Origin: Chromatiales bacterium
GTDB taxonomy: Bacteria; Pseudomonadota; Gammaproteobacteria; Steroidobacterales; GCA-2729495
NCBI GenBank assembly: GCA_020351875.1
Contig: CP070671.1
Coordinates: forward strand, 2,800,828-2,864,827
Direction of reading: 5' to 3'
Length of the DNA stretch: 64,000 nt
Shown here: positions 56,961 through 64,000 of the stretch, piece after piece
Numbering within the stretch: position 1 is the first letter of the stretch
Layout: each line of letters opens with the position of its first letter
The notes under the pieces: model-generated
Told to the model about the DNA's origin: nothing
Databases searched by the model: none
What the model saw: the letters and a program-made list of their open reading frames with translations, nothing else
Translations under genes and position numbers: made by a program

Positions 56961-57715
56961 GCGCAGTGCCTCGACAGTTTGCTGTCCATATCGCGCAGCC
57001 AGCGATGCACGGCGGTCACGTCGGGCAGCGCCATGCCGGCAACGGTGTCGCCCGCGTCCTCACCCACGTAGATTGCCCAGCCGCCCAGCGCGTTCACGGC
57101 CCGGAACCCGTCTTCATCGGTGACGTCGTCGCCCACGAATACCGGCAGCCGGCCGGCAAAGGGCGGCGTGGCCATGAATCGTTCGATCGCGGTGGCCTTG
57201 GTAATGCCTTGCGGGCGCAGTTCCCAGACCATCTTACCGGCCTGCAACATGAAGTCCGGGGCGTCCCGGTCACGCAGCGTGCCGAGCGTGGCAGCCACCG
57301 CATCGGCAAGTTCCGGGGCCTGGCGGAAATGCACCGCGGCACCGTGGCCCTTGTGTTCCAGCAGCAATGCCGGGTGGGCGGCGACGAAGGCCTCGAGTTC
57401 CCGCCACGCGCACTCCGGCAGCCGGGCGTCGGTGGTCGATTGGCTGTGGCCGGGCCGCAGCTGGTATTCGAGACCGTGGCTGCCGGTGGCCGGCACGCGC
57501 AGCGGTGCCAGGTGCGCCAGCAGGTCGGACAGGCGCCGGCCACTGACCACAGCCAGCGCGCCACCCAGCGCCACGTGCAGGGATTCCAGCAGCGCCCGCA
57601 GCGAGTCGCCGACGACGACATCACCGGGCCGAGGTGCGATCTCCACGAGCGTTCCGTCGAAGTCCAGGAACAGCGCAATGGGGCGTTCGGGTGCCGGCGG
57701 CGGACTGGGCAGCAT
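56957..57715 (-). CDS. otsB: trehalose-6-phosphate phosphatase
   Basis: A 252-residue HAD phosphatase. The catalytic DFDGTLVEIAP, the substrate segment TGSHGLEYQLRPG and the C-terminal VGDDVTDEDGFRAV are the OtsB signatures. It releases trehalose from the OtsA product. The start at MLPSPPPAPERPIALFLDFD is set by the first strand. First gene of the trehalose operon; a terminator lies only 38 bp upstream of it, so the operon must be reached by transcripts passing it or start very near the ATG. Confidence 0.94.
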   Translation of the reverse strand: MLPSPPPAPERPIALFLDFDGTLVEIAPRPGDVVVGDSLRALLESLHVALGGALAVVSGRRLSDLLAHLAPLRVPATGSHGLEYQLRPGHSQSTTDARLPECAWRELEAFVAAHPALLLEHKGHGAAVHFRQAPELADAVAATLGTLRDRDAPDFMLQAGKMVWELRPQGITKATAIERFMATPPFAGRLPVFVGDDVTDEDGFRAVNALGGWAIYVGEDAGDTVAGMALPDVTAVHRWLRDMDSKLSRHCA

Positions 57716-57752
57716 GCTCTGACCATACCCGGTATCAGGGCGAATGCAACGC

Positions 57753-57781
57753 AAAAAAAAGCCGCCCTGGGCGAGGGCGGC
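57753..57781 (-). terminator. Rho-independent terminator upstream of otsB
   Basis: On the minus strand an 8-bp stem (GCCGCCCT / AGGGCGGC, positions 57774-57781 with 57761-57768) with a 5-nt loop is followed by eight U residues (57753-57760). It lies 38 bp before the otsB start and is the cleanest terminator in the window. Confidence 0.85.
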
Positions 57782-57895
57782 GGGATGGGCGCGGATTGTT
57801 CGCTCTTGTTGTTGTTATGCCTGCTTGTTGTTTTCTTTATGCGGCTTGAGCGATTTGGGCTATTGCGTCGTCTGAGAAGAATCAGACTGTTGGGT
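57753..57895 (-). ncRNA. candidate CA-motif small RNA or attenuated leader upstream of otsB
   Basis: A transcript of about 143 nt, from a TAATAC -10 (57902-57907) to the terminator U-tract, would contain a GTCTGA/TCAGAC hairpin and then a single-stranded segment with AACAACAA three times (57832-57825, 57816-57809, 57813-57806). AAnAAnAA is the CA motif by which Hfq-Crc recognises RNAs such as CrcZ in Pseudomonas. A CRP-type site centred near -92.5 and a poor -35 would suit class I activation. It could be a stand-alone RNA or the 5' leader of the trehalose operon ending in an attenuator. Confidence 0.4.
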
Positions 57896-57979
57896 GTCGC
57901 TGTATTAGTTGCAGCAATCGTGCCAGCCATGCCCGGCAGTTCGTGCCGTTTGACAAAACATCGCGAAGCAGTTTGCAAC

Positions 57980-57995
57980 TGTGATCTGCGTCACG
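57980..57995. promoter_or_regulatory. CRP/Vfr/Clp-type site
   Basis: TGTGA-N6-TCACG, in the wider context AACTGTGATCTGCGTCACGA, close to the CRP consensus AAATGTGATCTAGATCACA. One of two sites within 140 bp. No gene start lies near except otsB through the putative leader. Confidence 0.6.
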
Positions 57996-58100
57996 AGAAT
58001 CGCTGCGATTGACGGCGGCGGTGGATGACACCACGACGGGGGCAAAACGTGGCGTGCGGCAAGCCTGTCAACTTATGCGACAACCCGAGGGTCGTGCGGG

Positions 58101-58116
58101 TGTGAGCCGCGTCACA
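58101..58116. promoter_or_regulatory. CRP-type site, perfect TGTGA-N6-TCACA
   Basis: TGTGA at 58101-58105 and TCACA at 58112-58116 form a perfect palindrome core that extends to GGTGTGA/TCACACC. It is 121 bp from the first site, centre to centre. A long distance from any start on either strand suggests it acts with the other site or on an unmapped promoter. Confidence 0.62.
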
Positions 58117-58278
58117 CCGGGTGGGTACAGCGTCAGCGATTCAACAACTTGCGGGAAGTTCCCGGTTGTAAGGAGAGTCGACACCCGCCAGGCACGGCAC
58201 GAGGGACACTGTCGGGCGCTGGTGTGCGTCCGTGGCTGGGGCCGGAGCCCCCGGAGCGACCGCCTAAACCCGCCCGCC

Positions 58279-58494
58279 TCAGGCGTTCAGGTCGGGGATC
58301 ATCTGGCTTTCCAGGCGCGTGATCTGGTCACGCAGCTGCAACTTCTGCTTTTTCAGCCGGCGGACCCGAAGCTGGTCTGCCGTGGGATTCTTGGAAAGCT
58401 CGACAATCGCCACGTCCAGGTCACGATGCTGGACGCGAAGGTCCTTCAGGCGGGCGCGGTCGCTAAACAGGTTGTTTTCAATATTGTCGGTCAT
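58279..58494 (-). CDS. YdcH-like DUF465 protein
   Basis: A 71-residue helical protein of the DUF465 (YdcH/SlyX-like) group. FSDRARLKDLRVQHRDLDVAI and LRVRRLKKQKLQLRDQITRLE show the two-helix coiled-coil pattern with HRDLD, the family hallmark. Function is unknown. It lies between cysQ and the regulatory stretch, on the minus strand. Confidence 0.85.
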   Translation of the reverse strand: MTDNIENNLFSDRARLKDLRVQHRDLDVAIVELSKNPTADQLRVRRLKKQKLQLRDQITRLESQMIPDLNA

Positions 58495-58540
58495 TTCGCA
58501 GCCTGACTCGACGGACGACTATCTTAACACGGGCCCGCGT

Positions 58541-59350
<810 letters not shown>

Positions 59351-59414
59351 GGTGGGTCCTTGTTGGGCCGCGGGCCCCTTGCGCCGCGGGCGGGGGGCGG
59401 AGTATAGGGGAGCC

Positions 59415-60107
59415 ATGGCAGCTTGCCCACAGAAGTTGCCGGCCACGGACTGGTCGGCCTGCGACACCCTCCTGCTGGACATGGACGGCACCGTGCTGGA
59501 CCTGTCTTTCGACAACTATTTCTGGCGGGAGCTGGTGCCACGCTGCCTGTCGCGCGAGCGGGGCCGCCCGCATGCCCAGGTTCGCGAGGAGCTGTTTGCG
59601 TTGTACGCGGGCAAGCAGGGCACGCTGGACTGGTATTGCCTGGACTACTGGACATCAGCCCTGGGCCTGGACCTGAAAGCCCTGAAAGAAGCTGCCAGTC
59701 ACCGGATCCGTTTTCTGCCCGGCGCCCGCGAATTCCTGCAGGCTGTGGCGGGCAGTGACAAGCGCGTGGTGCTGGTGACTAACGCCCACGGCGTGACCCT
59801 CGAAATCAAGCGTGGCGTGGCGGGGCTCGACCGGTTCTTCGACACCTGCGTGACATCTCACGACTTCGGGCATGCAAAAGAACACGCGGCATTCTGGCCG
59901 TTGCTGCGTGAGCGTCTGGACTTCGACCCGGCGAAGACGGTGTTCGTGGATGACAGTCTCCCGGTGCTGGCCACCGCGTCCGGTTTCGGCATTCGCCACG
60001 TGATCGCCGTGCGCCGGCCCGACACGCGTCAGCCCGCTGCGGCCGTGTCAGAACACGCCGCGGTGGACGGGATTCGGGAGCTGTTGAAACCACCACCGCT
60101 GCGTTAG
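59415..60107 (+). CDS. HAD-family nucleotidase (YrfG-like GMP/IMP nucleotidase)
   Basis: A 230-residue HAD hydrolase. The nucleophile motif LLLDMDGTVLDLSFDNYFW, motif II VVLVTNAHGVTL and motif IV FVDDSLPVLATASGFG are clear. The DLSFDNYFWRE start is typical of YrfG, which dephosphorylates GMP and IMP. The ATG at 59415 has AGGGGAG just upstream. It is divergent from cysQ by 64 bp. Confidence 0.9.
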   Translation: MAACPQKLPATDWSACDTLLLDMDGTVLDLSFDNYFWRELVPRCLSRERGRPHAQVREELFALYAGKQGTLDWYCLDYWTSALGLDLKALKEAASHRIRFLPGAREFLQAVAGSDKRVVLVTNAHGVTLEIKRGVAGLDRFFDTCVTSHDFGHAKEHAAFWPLLRERLDFDPAKTVFVDDSLPVLATASGFGIRHVIAVRRPDTRQPAAAVSEHAAVDGIRELLKPPPLR

Positions 60108-60199
60108 CCCTGGCCGGAAAACAACACCACCGTCGCCCGTCCCAGGGGCCAGGGCAGTGGATCGCCCAGGCCGTCAACGCAGCGGTCCGCCTCCCAGCC

Positions 60200-61501
60200 T
60201 CAAGACTGGGTCGCCGGCTTTCCGCCTTTGCGTCGTCGCCGGCGGCCACCGTCGCCTTTCGGTGGACCGCCACGGCGCGGGCCGCCGCGCGGTCCACCAC
60301 CGCGGCGCCGCGGCGCCGGCGGCGGGCGTTCCAGTTGCGGCAGTTCGCCCGGGTCGTAGCTGCCGGTCGGGATGCGGTGGCCGATGTAGGTCTCGATTTC
60401 CGGCAGCGTGAACGCGTAGGTCTCGCAGGCGAAACTGACCGAGTCGCCGGAGGCACCGGCCCGGGCCGTGCGGCCGATACGGTGCACGTAGTCTTCGGCG
60501 TCCTGGGGCAGGTCGTAGTTGATCACGTGGCTCACGTCCGGCACGTGCAGGCCACGCGACGCGACGTCCGTCGCTACCAGCACCGGCAGGTCACCGGCCT
60601 GGAAGTCCCGCAGCATCCGCAGGCGCTTGCGCTGCGGCACGTCGCCGGAGATCGCCTCTGCCGCGACGCCGTTCTTTTGCAGCAGGCGTGCGAGGTAGTC
60701 CGCATCGCGTTTCATGTTCACGAATACCATGGTGCGGGTGGCGTCCATGTCTTTCAGCAGGTGCACCAGCAGGCCGGCCTTGTCTTCGTTCGCCGGGAAA
60801 TAGACCACCTGGGTGACCCGGTCCACCGTCATCTTGTCCGGCTCGATCTGGATCAGTTCCGGGTCGTTCATGTGTTCGTAGGCCAGTTCCAGCACGCGCA
60901 TGCTGAGCGTGGCCGAGTACAGCATGTTCAGCCGCTGCTCGGGCGGTGGCAGGCGGCGCAGCACGTAGCGGATGTCCTTGATGAAACCGAGGTCGAACAT
61001 CCGGTCGGCCTCGTCCAGCACGACCACCTGCGTGCGGTCGAGCCGGAATATGCCCTGCTTGAAGTAGTCGATCAGCCGCCCGGGTGTCCCGATCAGCACA
61101 TCCACGCCGGCGGCTATGTCCTCGCGCTGCTTGTCATAATCCGCGCCGCCGTACACGAGCTTGGCGCGCAGCCCCGTCTCCCCGCCCAGCACCAGCGCAT
61201 CGGCGTGAATCTGCACCGCCAGTTCGCGCGTTGGCGCCATGATCACCGCCCGGGGACTGCTGATTTTCGGTGCCTGCTCGGGCGCGTTCTTCAGCAGGTG
61301 GTTGAAGGTGGCCAGCAGGAAGGCTGCCGTCTTGCCCGTGCCCGTCTGGGCCTGGCCGGCCACATCCTGCCCCTGCAGGGCCCGGGGCAGGGTCGCGGCC
61401 TGGATCGGCGTGCAGGTCTTGAACCCCGCAGCGTCCACGCCGGCCTGCAGTTCGGCGGGGAGATTCAGTTCGGTGAACAGGACTTCGGATTCATCGGCCA
61501 T
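60200..61501 (-). CDS. rhlB: DEAD-box RNA helicase RhlB-type
   Basis: A 433-residue DEAD-box helicase. The Q motif FKTCTPIQAATLP, motif I AQTGTGKT, motif II LDEADRMFDLGF, motif III YSATLS and motif VI HRIGRTARAG are all present. The C-terminal 50 residues are Arg/Gly/Pro-rich (RRGGGPRGGPRR), likely RNA-binding. Divergent from trxA-rho as in E. coli, which supports RhlB, the degradosome helicase. Confidence 0.92.
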   Translation of the reverse strand: MADESEVLFTELNLPAELQAGVDAAGFKTCTPIQAATLPRALQGQDVAGQAQTGTGKTAAFLLATFNHLLKNAPEQAPKISSPRAVIMAPTRELAVQIHADALVLGGETGLRAKLVYGGADYDKQREDIAAGVDVLIGTPGRLIDYFKQGIFRLDRTQVVVLDEADRMFDLGFIKDIRYVLRRLPPPEQRLNMLYSATLSMRVLELAYEHMNDPELIQIEPDKMTVDRVTQVVYFPANEDKAGLLVHLLKDMDATRTMVFVNMKRDADYLARLLQKNGVAAEAISGDVPQRKRLRMLRDFQAGDLPVLVATDVASRGLHVPDVSHVINYDLPQDAEDYVHRIGRTARAGASGDSVSFACETYAFTLPEIETYIGHRIPTGSYDPGELPQLERPPPAPRRRGGGPRGGPRRGGPPKGDGGRRRRRKGGKPATQS

Positions 61502-61791
61502 AGGTTAGGGTGCCTCAGGGGGGCCGGGTGCGCTCGAAAACTTGCAAAACGCGGCGGGTCGGAGTCAAAATGGGTCTACTCGCTGCGGTCGCTGCCGTCC
61601 GCGCCAAGATCAATACCCGCACCGGATCATGTCGGAAGGAAGCTTTAGCTAGAGCTTCTGAGTAATGCGTTCAGTCGCCCATGTGATGGGGCCGGGGCGA
61701 CATGATGACATCAGTTGCCGTCGTTGCGCCAGTCACGCGGCCGCGAGTTCAATCCAACATCAAATCCGTAACACCCGCTGGAAAGAAGCAA
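61502..61791. other. rhlB/trxA divergent intergenic region (290 bp)
   Basis: The spacer must hold promoters for rhlB and trxA. A near-perfect 20-bp inverted repeat lies at 61639-61658. No ORF or RNA gene is visible; the short open frames here look random. Confidence 0.5.
61639..61658. repeat. 20-bp near-perfect palindrome
   Basis: GAAGCTTTAGCTAGAGCTTC, which matches its own complement except at two symmetric positions. It may be an operator or a transcript hairpin; a U-tract is missing, so a terminator is unlikely. Confidence 0.5.
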
Positions 61792-62112
61792 ATGAGCATA
61801 GTTCACGTCAGCGATGACACGTTCGAGGCCGAAGTTCTGCAGTCAGGCAAGCCTGTCCTGGTGGATTTCTGGGCCGAGTGGTGCGGTCCCTGCAAGATGA
61901 TCGCACCCCTGCTCGAGCAGGTTGCCGGCGAATATGCCGACCGGTTGCAGGTAGCTAAAGTCGATGTCGAGGCCAGCCAGGGCACCGCGATGAAGTTCGG
62001 AATCCGCAGCATCCCGACTCTGATGCTGTTCCGTGACGGCGTGGTCCAGGCTCAGCATGTCGGCATGTTGTCAAAAGAGCAGCTGAGTCAGCTGCTGGAT
62101 GAGAAACTGTGA
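61792..62112 (+). CDS. trxA: thioredoxin 1
   Basis: A 106-residue thioredoxin. The active site is [10 protein letters not shown] (WCGPC) and the cis-proline lies in [11 protein letters not shown]. Length and order match E. coli TrxA. The start at [11 protein letters not shown] is chosen; an upstream in-frame open stretch of 30 codons is not conserved in the family. Upstream of rho; a possible GTG start of a rho extension overlaps its stop. Confidence 0.96.
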   Translation: MSIVHVSDDTFEAEVLQSGKPVLVDFWAEWCGPCKMIAPLLEQVAGEYADRLQVAKVDVEASQGTAMKFGIRSIPTLMLFRDGVVQAQHVGMLSKEQLSQLLDEKL

Positions 62113-62288
62113 GGGGATACTTGGGTAATGCAGCACGAGGCCGCGCGAAATCAAGTTCGCGGGGCAACAGGGGCGAGCAGGGCGCGAAAAAGAAGTCGCG
62201 TCGGCGTCGCAGTGATCACGACGAACACGTCACTTTCACCGAAGACGAGGTAATTCGCCGCAGCGAACTCGAGAAAGGCGAAAACCTG

Positions 62289-63545
62289 ATGAACCTGACG
62301 GAGCTGAAAACTCAGCCCGCGTCAGAACTGGTAGCGCTGGCCGAGTCCATGGGGCTGGAGAACCTGGCCCGGTCGCGGAAGCAGGACATCATCTTCTCGG
62401 TGCTGAAAGCGCACGCGCAGAGCGGCAACGACATCTACGGTGACGGCGTGCTGGAGATCCTGCAGGACGGCTTCGGCTTCCTGCGCTCCGCCGACGGCTC
62501 CTACCTGGCCGGGCCCGACGACATTTACGTGTCGCCCAGCCAGATTCGCCGCTTCAACCTGCGTACCGGCGACACGGTTTCCGGCCTGATTCGCCCGCCG
62601 AAGGACGGCGAGCGTTACTTCGCGCTGCTGAAGGTCTGCGAGATCAACCTGGATGCGCCGGAGAACGCGCGCAACAAGGTGCTGTTCGAGAACCTGACCC
62701 CGCTGTTCCCGAAAGAACGGCTGCAGCTGGAGCAGGGCAACGGCAGCACCGAGGACCTGACGGCCCGCATCATCGACCTGGTGGCACCCATCGGCAAAGG
62801 CCAGCGCGGGCTGATCGTATCGCCGCCGAAGGCCGGTAAGACGATGCTGCTGCAGAACATCGCGCTGTCCATCACCGCGAATCATCCCGAGACCTACATG
62901 ATCGTGTTGCTGATCGACGAGCGGCCGGAAGAAGTCACGGAGATGCAGCGCACCGTGCGCGGCGAGGTGGTGTCCAGTACCTTCGACGAGCCGGCGAGCC
63001 GGCACGTGCAGGTGGCCGAAATGGTCATCGAGAAGGCGAAGCGGCTGGCCGAGCACAAGCGCGACGTGGTGATCCTGCTCGACTCCATCACCCGCCTGGC
63101 ACGGGCCTACAACACGGTGGTGCCGTCATCCGGCAAGGTGCTGACCGGTGGTGTGGACGCCAATGCGCTGCACCGCCCGAAGCGTTTCTTCGGCGCCGCG
63201 CGCAACATCGAAGAAGGCGGCAGCCTGACGATCCTGGCCACTGCGCTGATCGACACGGGCTCGAAGATGGACGACGTGATCTACGAGGAGTTCAAGGGCA
63301 CCGGTAATTCGGAAATCCACCTGGACCGCCGGATCGCCGAGAAGCGCGTCTATCCCGCCATCAACATCAACCGCTCCGGCACCCGCCGCGAGGACCTGCT
63401 GACCGAAGACGACGAGCTGCAGAAGATGTGGGTGCTGAGGAAAGTGCTCCATCCGATGGATGAGCTGGCCGCGGTGGAGTTCCTGCTCGGCAAGATGCAG
63501 GACACGAAGACCAACGCCCTGTTCTTCGAATCCATGAAGCGCTGA
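62289..63545 (+). CDS. rho: transcription termination factor Rho
   Basis: A 418-residue Rho, almost exactly the E. coli size (419). [20 protein letters not shown] starts the RNA-binding domain. The cold-shock part follows (DGFGFLRS), then P-loop PPKAGKTM, Walker B VILLDS, and the R-loop [14 protein letters not shown]. Rho ends transcripts as a hexamer. The ATG at 62289 fits the family, yet the frame stays open 60 codons further up to a GTG that overlaps the trxA stop (see findings). Confidence 0.96.
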   Translation: MNLTELKTQPASELVALAESMGLENLARSRKQDIIFSVLKAHAQSGNDIYGDGVLEILQDGFGFLRSADGSYLAGPDDIYVSPSQIRRFNLRTGDTVSGLIRPPKDGERYFALLKVCEINLDAPENARNKVLFENLTPLFPKERLQLEQGNGSTEDLTARIIDLVAPIGKGQRGLIVSPPKAGKTMLLQNIALSITANHPETYMIVLLIDERPEEVTEMQRTVRGEVVSSTFDEPASRHVQVAEMVIEKAKRLAEHKRDVVILLDSITRLARAYNTVVPSSGKVLTGGVDANALHRPKRFFGAARNIEEGGSLTILATALIDTGSKMDDVIYEEFKGTGNSEIHLDRRIAEKRVYPAININRSGTRREDLLTEDDELQKMWVLRKVLHPMDELAAVEFLLGKMQDTKTNALFFESMKR

Positions 63546-63611
63546 CGCCGGATCGCTGTCCCGCGCATCGTGCGGGGCAAGAATCTCGCGTGCGATCGGG
63601 CATAGAGCTCT

Positions 63612-63637
63612 GTGGGAGCGGCTTTAGCCGCGATGAC
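63612..63637. repeat. REP-type palindrome
   Basis: GTGGGAGCGGCTTTAGCCGCGAT contains the stem GCGGCT/AGCCGC (63618-63623 with 63626-63631) and the GTGGGAGCGGC head known from intergenic REPs of Pseudomonas and Xanthomonadaceae. It is the only copy I see in the window. Confidence 0.75.
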
Positions 63638-63759
63638 GTGGTGCTTTGGCTTGGCCCCTGCAGAATAATGGAGAGCCCTTGAGGCCGGTGGCCTGCCGCC
63701 GCCGCGGGGTGAATTCCCAGCGGCGCTCTTCGCGCTCTTGATCAAGCCGTGCCGGTTTT

Positions 63760-64000
63760 CAGAATGCCACGAGGCTTACAGGCCATGGGGAACCTGCCAC
63801 CAGCGCCAGCGGGTGGGGCGGCCAGTCTGGCCCGTGACGGTCAGCCGGCTTGCCGAGCAGCGGAGCGAGTGAGGGATCAGCCCGAAGGGGCCGCGCAGGG
63901 ACGCGCGGCTCCGGGAGAGGGGCCAGGGATGGCCCGTCTCCCGGACCCCGATGCGAGTGAGCAGCGCAGGGCACCCGAAGGGCAAGCCGGCGTCACGGGC
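63760..64000. repeat. possible dispersed intergenic repeat
   Basis: GC-rich sequence with recurring GAGCGAGTGAGGG / GCGAGTGAGCAGCGC and GGGGCC(A/G) phrases, of the type that gives rise to many spurious short ORFs in gammaproteobacterial genomes. Membership of a repeat family cannot be proven within this window, because only one copy is present. Confidence 0.3.

Larger units (their letters stand above)
57716..58278. other. 563-bp non-coding stretch with regulatory signals upstream of otsB
   Basis: Between the otsB start and the ydcH stop no convincing gene is seen. The stretch holds a strong terminator (57753-57781), a CA-rich transcribed-looking segment (57790-57840 on the minus strand), a hairpin GTCTGA/TCAGAC (around 57870-57887), two CRP-type sites, and a CGGGAA/TTCCCG inverted repeat (58152-58164). 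It may be a long regulated leader of the trehalose operon or a separate small RNA. Confidence 0.6.
63546..64000. other. rho-downstream region without a recognisable gene (455 bp)
   Basis: After rho a weak hairpin CCCGC/GCGGG (63560-63564 with 63572-63576) without U-tract is followed by a REP-type palindrome and GC-rich DNA. Small open frames on the minus strand up to 71 codons look like products of the repeat sequence. No gene can be supported up to the window edge. Confidence 0.5.

Noticed and set aside
57785..58012. 75-codon plus-strand ORF with a Leu/Val-rich N terminus
   Set aside because: The hydrophobicity follows from the CAA-repeat on the other strand. Codons such as TTG TTG TTG TTA do not match the CTG-rich usage of the neighbours, and no ribosome-binding site is seen.
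63759..63985. minus-strand ORFs of 69-71 codons at the right edge
   Set aside because: They lie in repeat-like DNA, both frames are open in parallel, and they look like the known spurious ORFs from such repeats.

Overview
The window is GC-rich chromosomal DNA from a gammaproteobacterium. The evidence is gene order. The block dsbA - cytochrome c4 - engB / polA matches the Pseudomonas order as I remember it, rhlB / trxA - rho is laid out as in enterobacteria, and FlhD/FlhC-type regulators, a DASS transporter, gshA, fadE and mdh are present. Arginine synthesis through an acylornithine carbamoyltransferase recalls Xanthomonadales and Bacteroidetes. I cannot name a genus. No rRNA, tRNA, insertion sequence, prophage or CRISPR array is visible. 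Genes are packed tightly, and many share ATGA or GTGA stop/start overlaps.

Layout. 0.1-2.6 kb: a tandem universal stress protein, then MocA-like, moaD and moaE (molybdenum cofactor). 2.6-4.8 kb: a DsbA-type lipoprotein, cytochrome c4 and engB. 4.76-4.92 kb: between the convergent engB and polA genes lies a strong small-RNA candidate on the minus strand. It has a sigma-E-type promoter, four consecutive hairpins and a U-tract terminator, in the locus that holds Spot 42 in enterobacteria and ErsA in Pseudomonas. 5.0-16.25 kb: one long minus-strand operon, argR-argG-(P-loop gene)-argC-argD-argF'-argB-argH-lptM-like-polA, with a TTGACA/TAATAT promoter overlapped by two ARG-box palindromes. 16.3-19.2 kb: a carboxylesterase, nudC, and a divergent flhC-like / flhD-like pair. 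19.3-24.1 kb: an ABC-2 exporter, a YedK/HMCES protein and a gspA/gspB-type pair. 24.1-28.7 kb: an isoprenoid cluster holding a prenyl diphosphate synthase and the mevalonate-pathway genes for diphosphomevalonate decarboxylase, phosphomevalonate kinase and HMG-CoA synthase. 28.7-33.3 kb: a DUF4399 lipoprotein, fadE, mdh and a small secreted protein. 33.4-37.9 kb: a LolD-like ATPase, an FtsX-type permease and an AttH/CrtC-like protein. 37.8-48.5 kb: a GGDEF-EAL protein, a DUF2845 protein, gshA, two unknown anchored proteins, an FAD reductase, a quinone reductase and a DASS permease. 48.7-52.9 kb: 5-oxoprolinase and a small hydrolase. 52.8-57.7 kb: a trehalose operon, otsB - GH15 - otsA - glk. 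57.7-58.3 kb: a 563-bp non-coding stretch with two CRP-type sites, a CA-rich transcript region and a strong terminator just before otsB. 58.3-63.5 kb: a YdcH-like protein, cysQ, a YrfG-like phosphatase, rhlB, trxA and rho. The right edge holds a REP-type palindrome and repeat-like DNA.

The most interesting signals are the engB-polA small RNA candidate, the CRP-site / CA-motif leader or small RNA upstream of the trehalose operon, the unknown P-loop gene embedded in the arginine operon, the divergent FlhD/FlhC-like pair with an extended FlhD-like partner, and the mevalonate genes in a gammaproteobacterium. All functional statements come from reading the sequence by eye. No database search or folding program was run.
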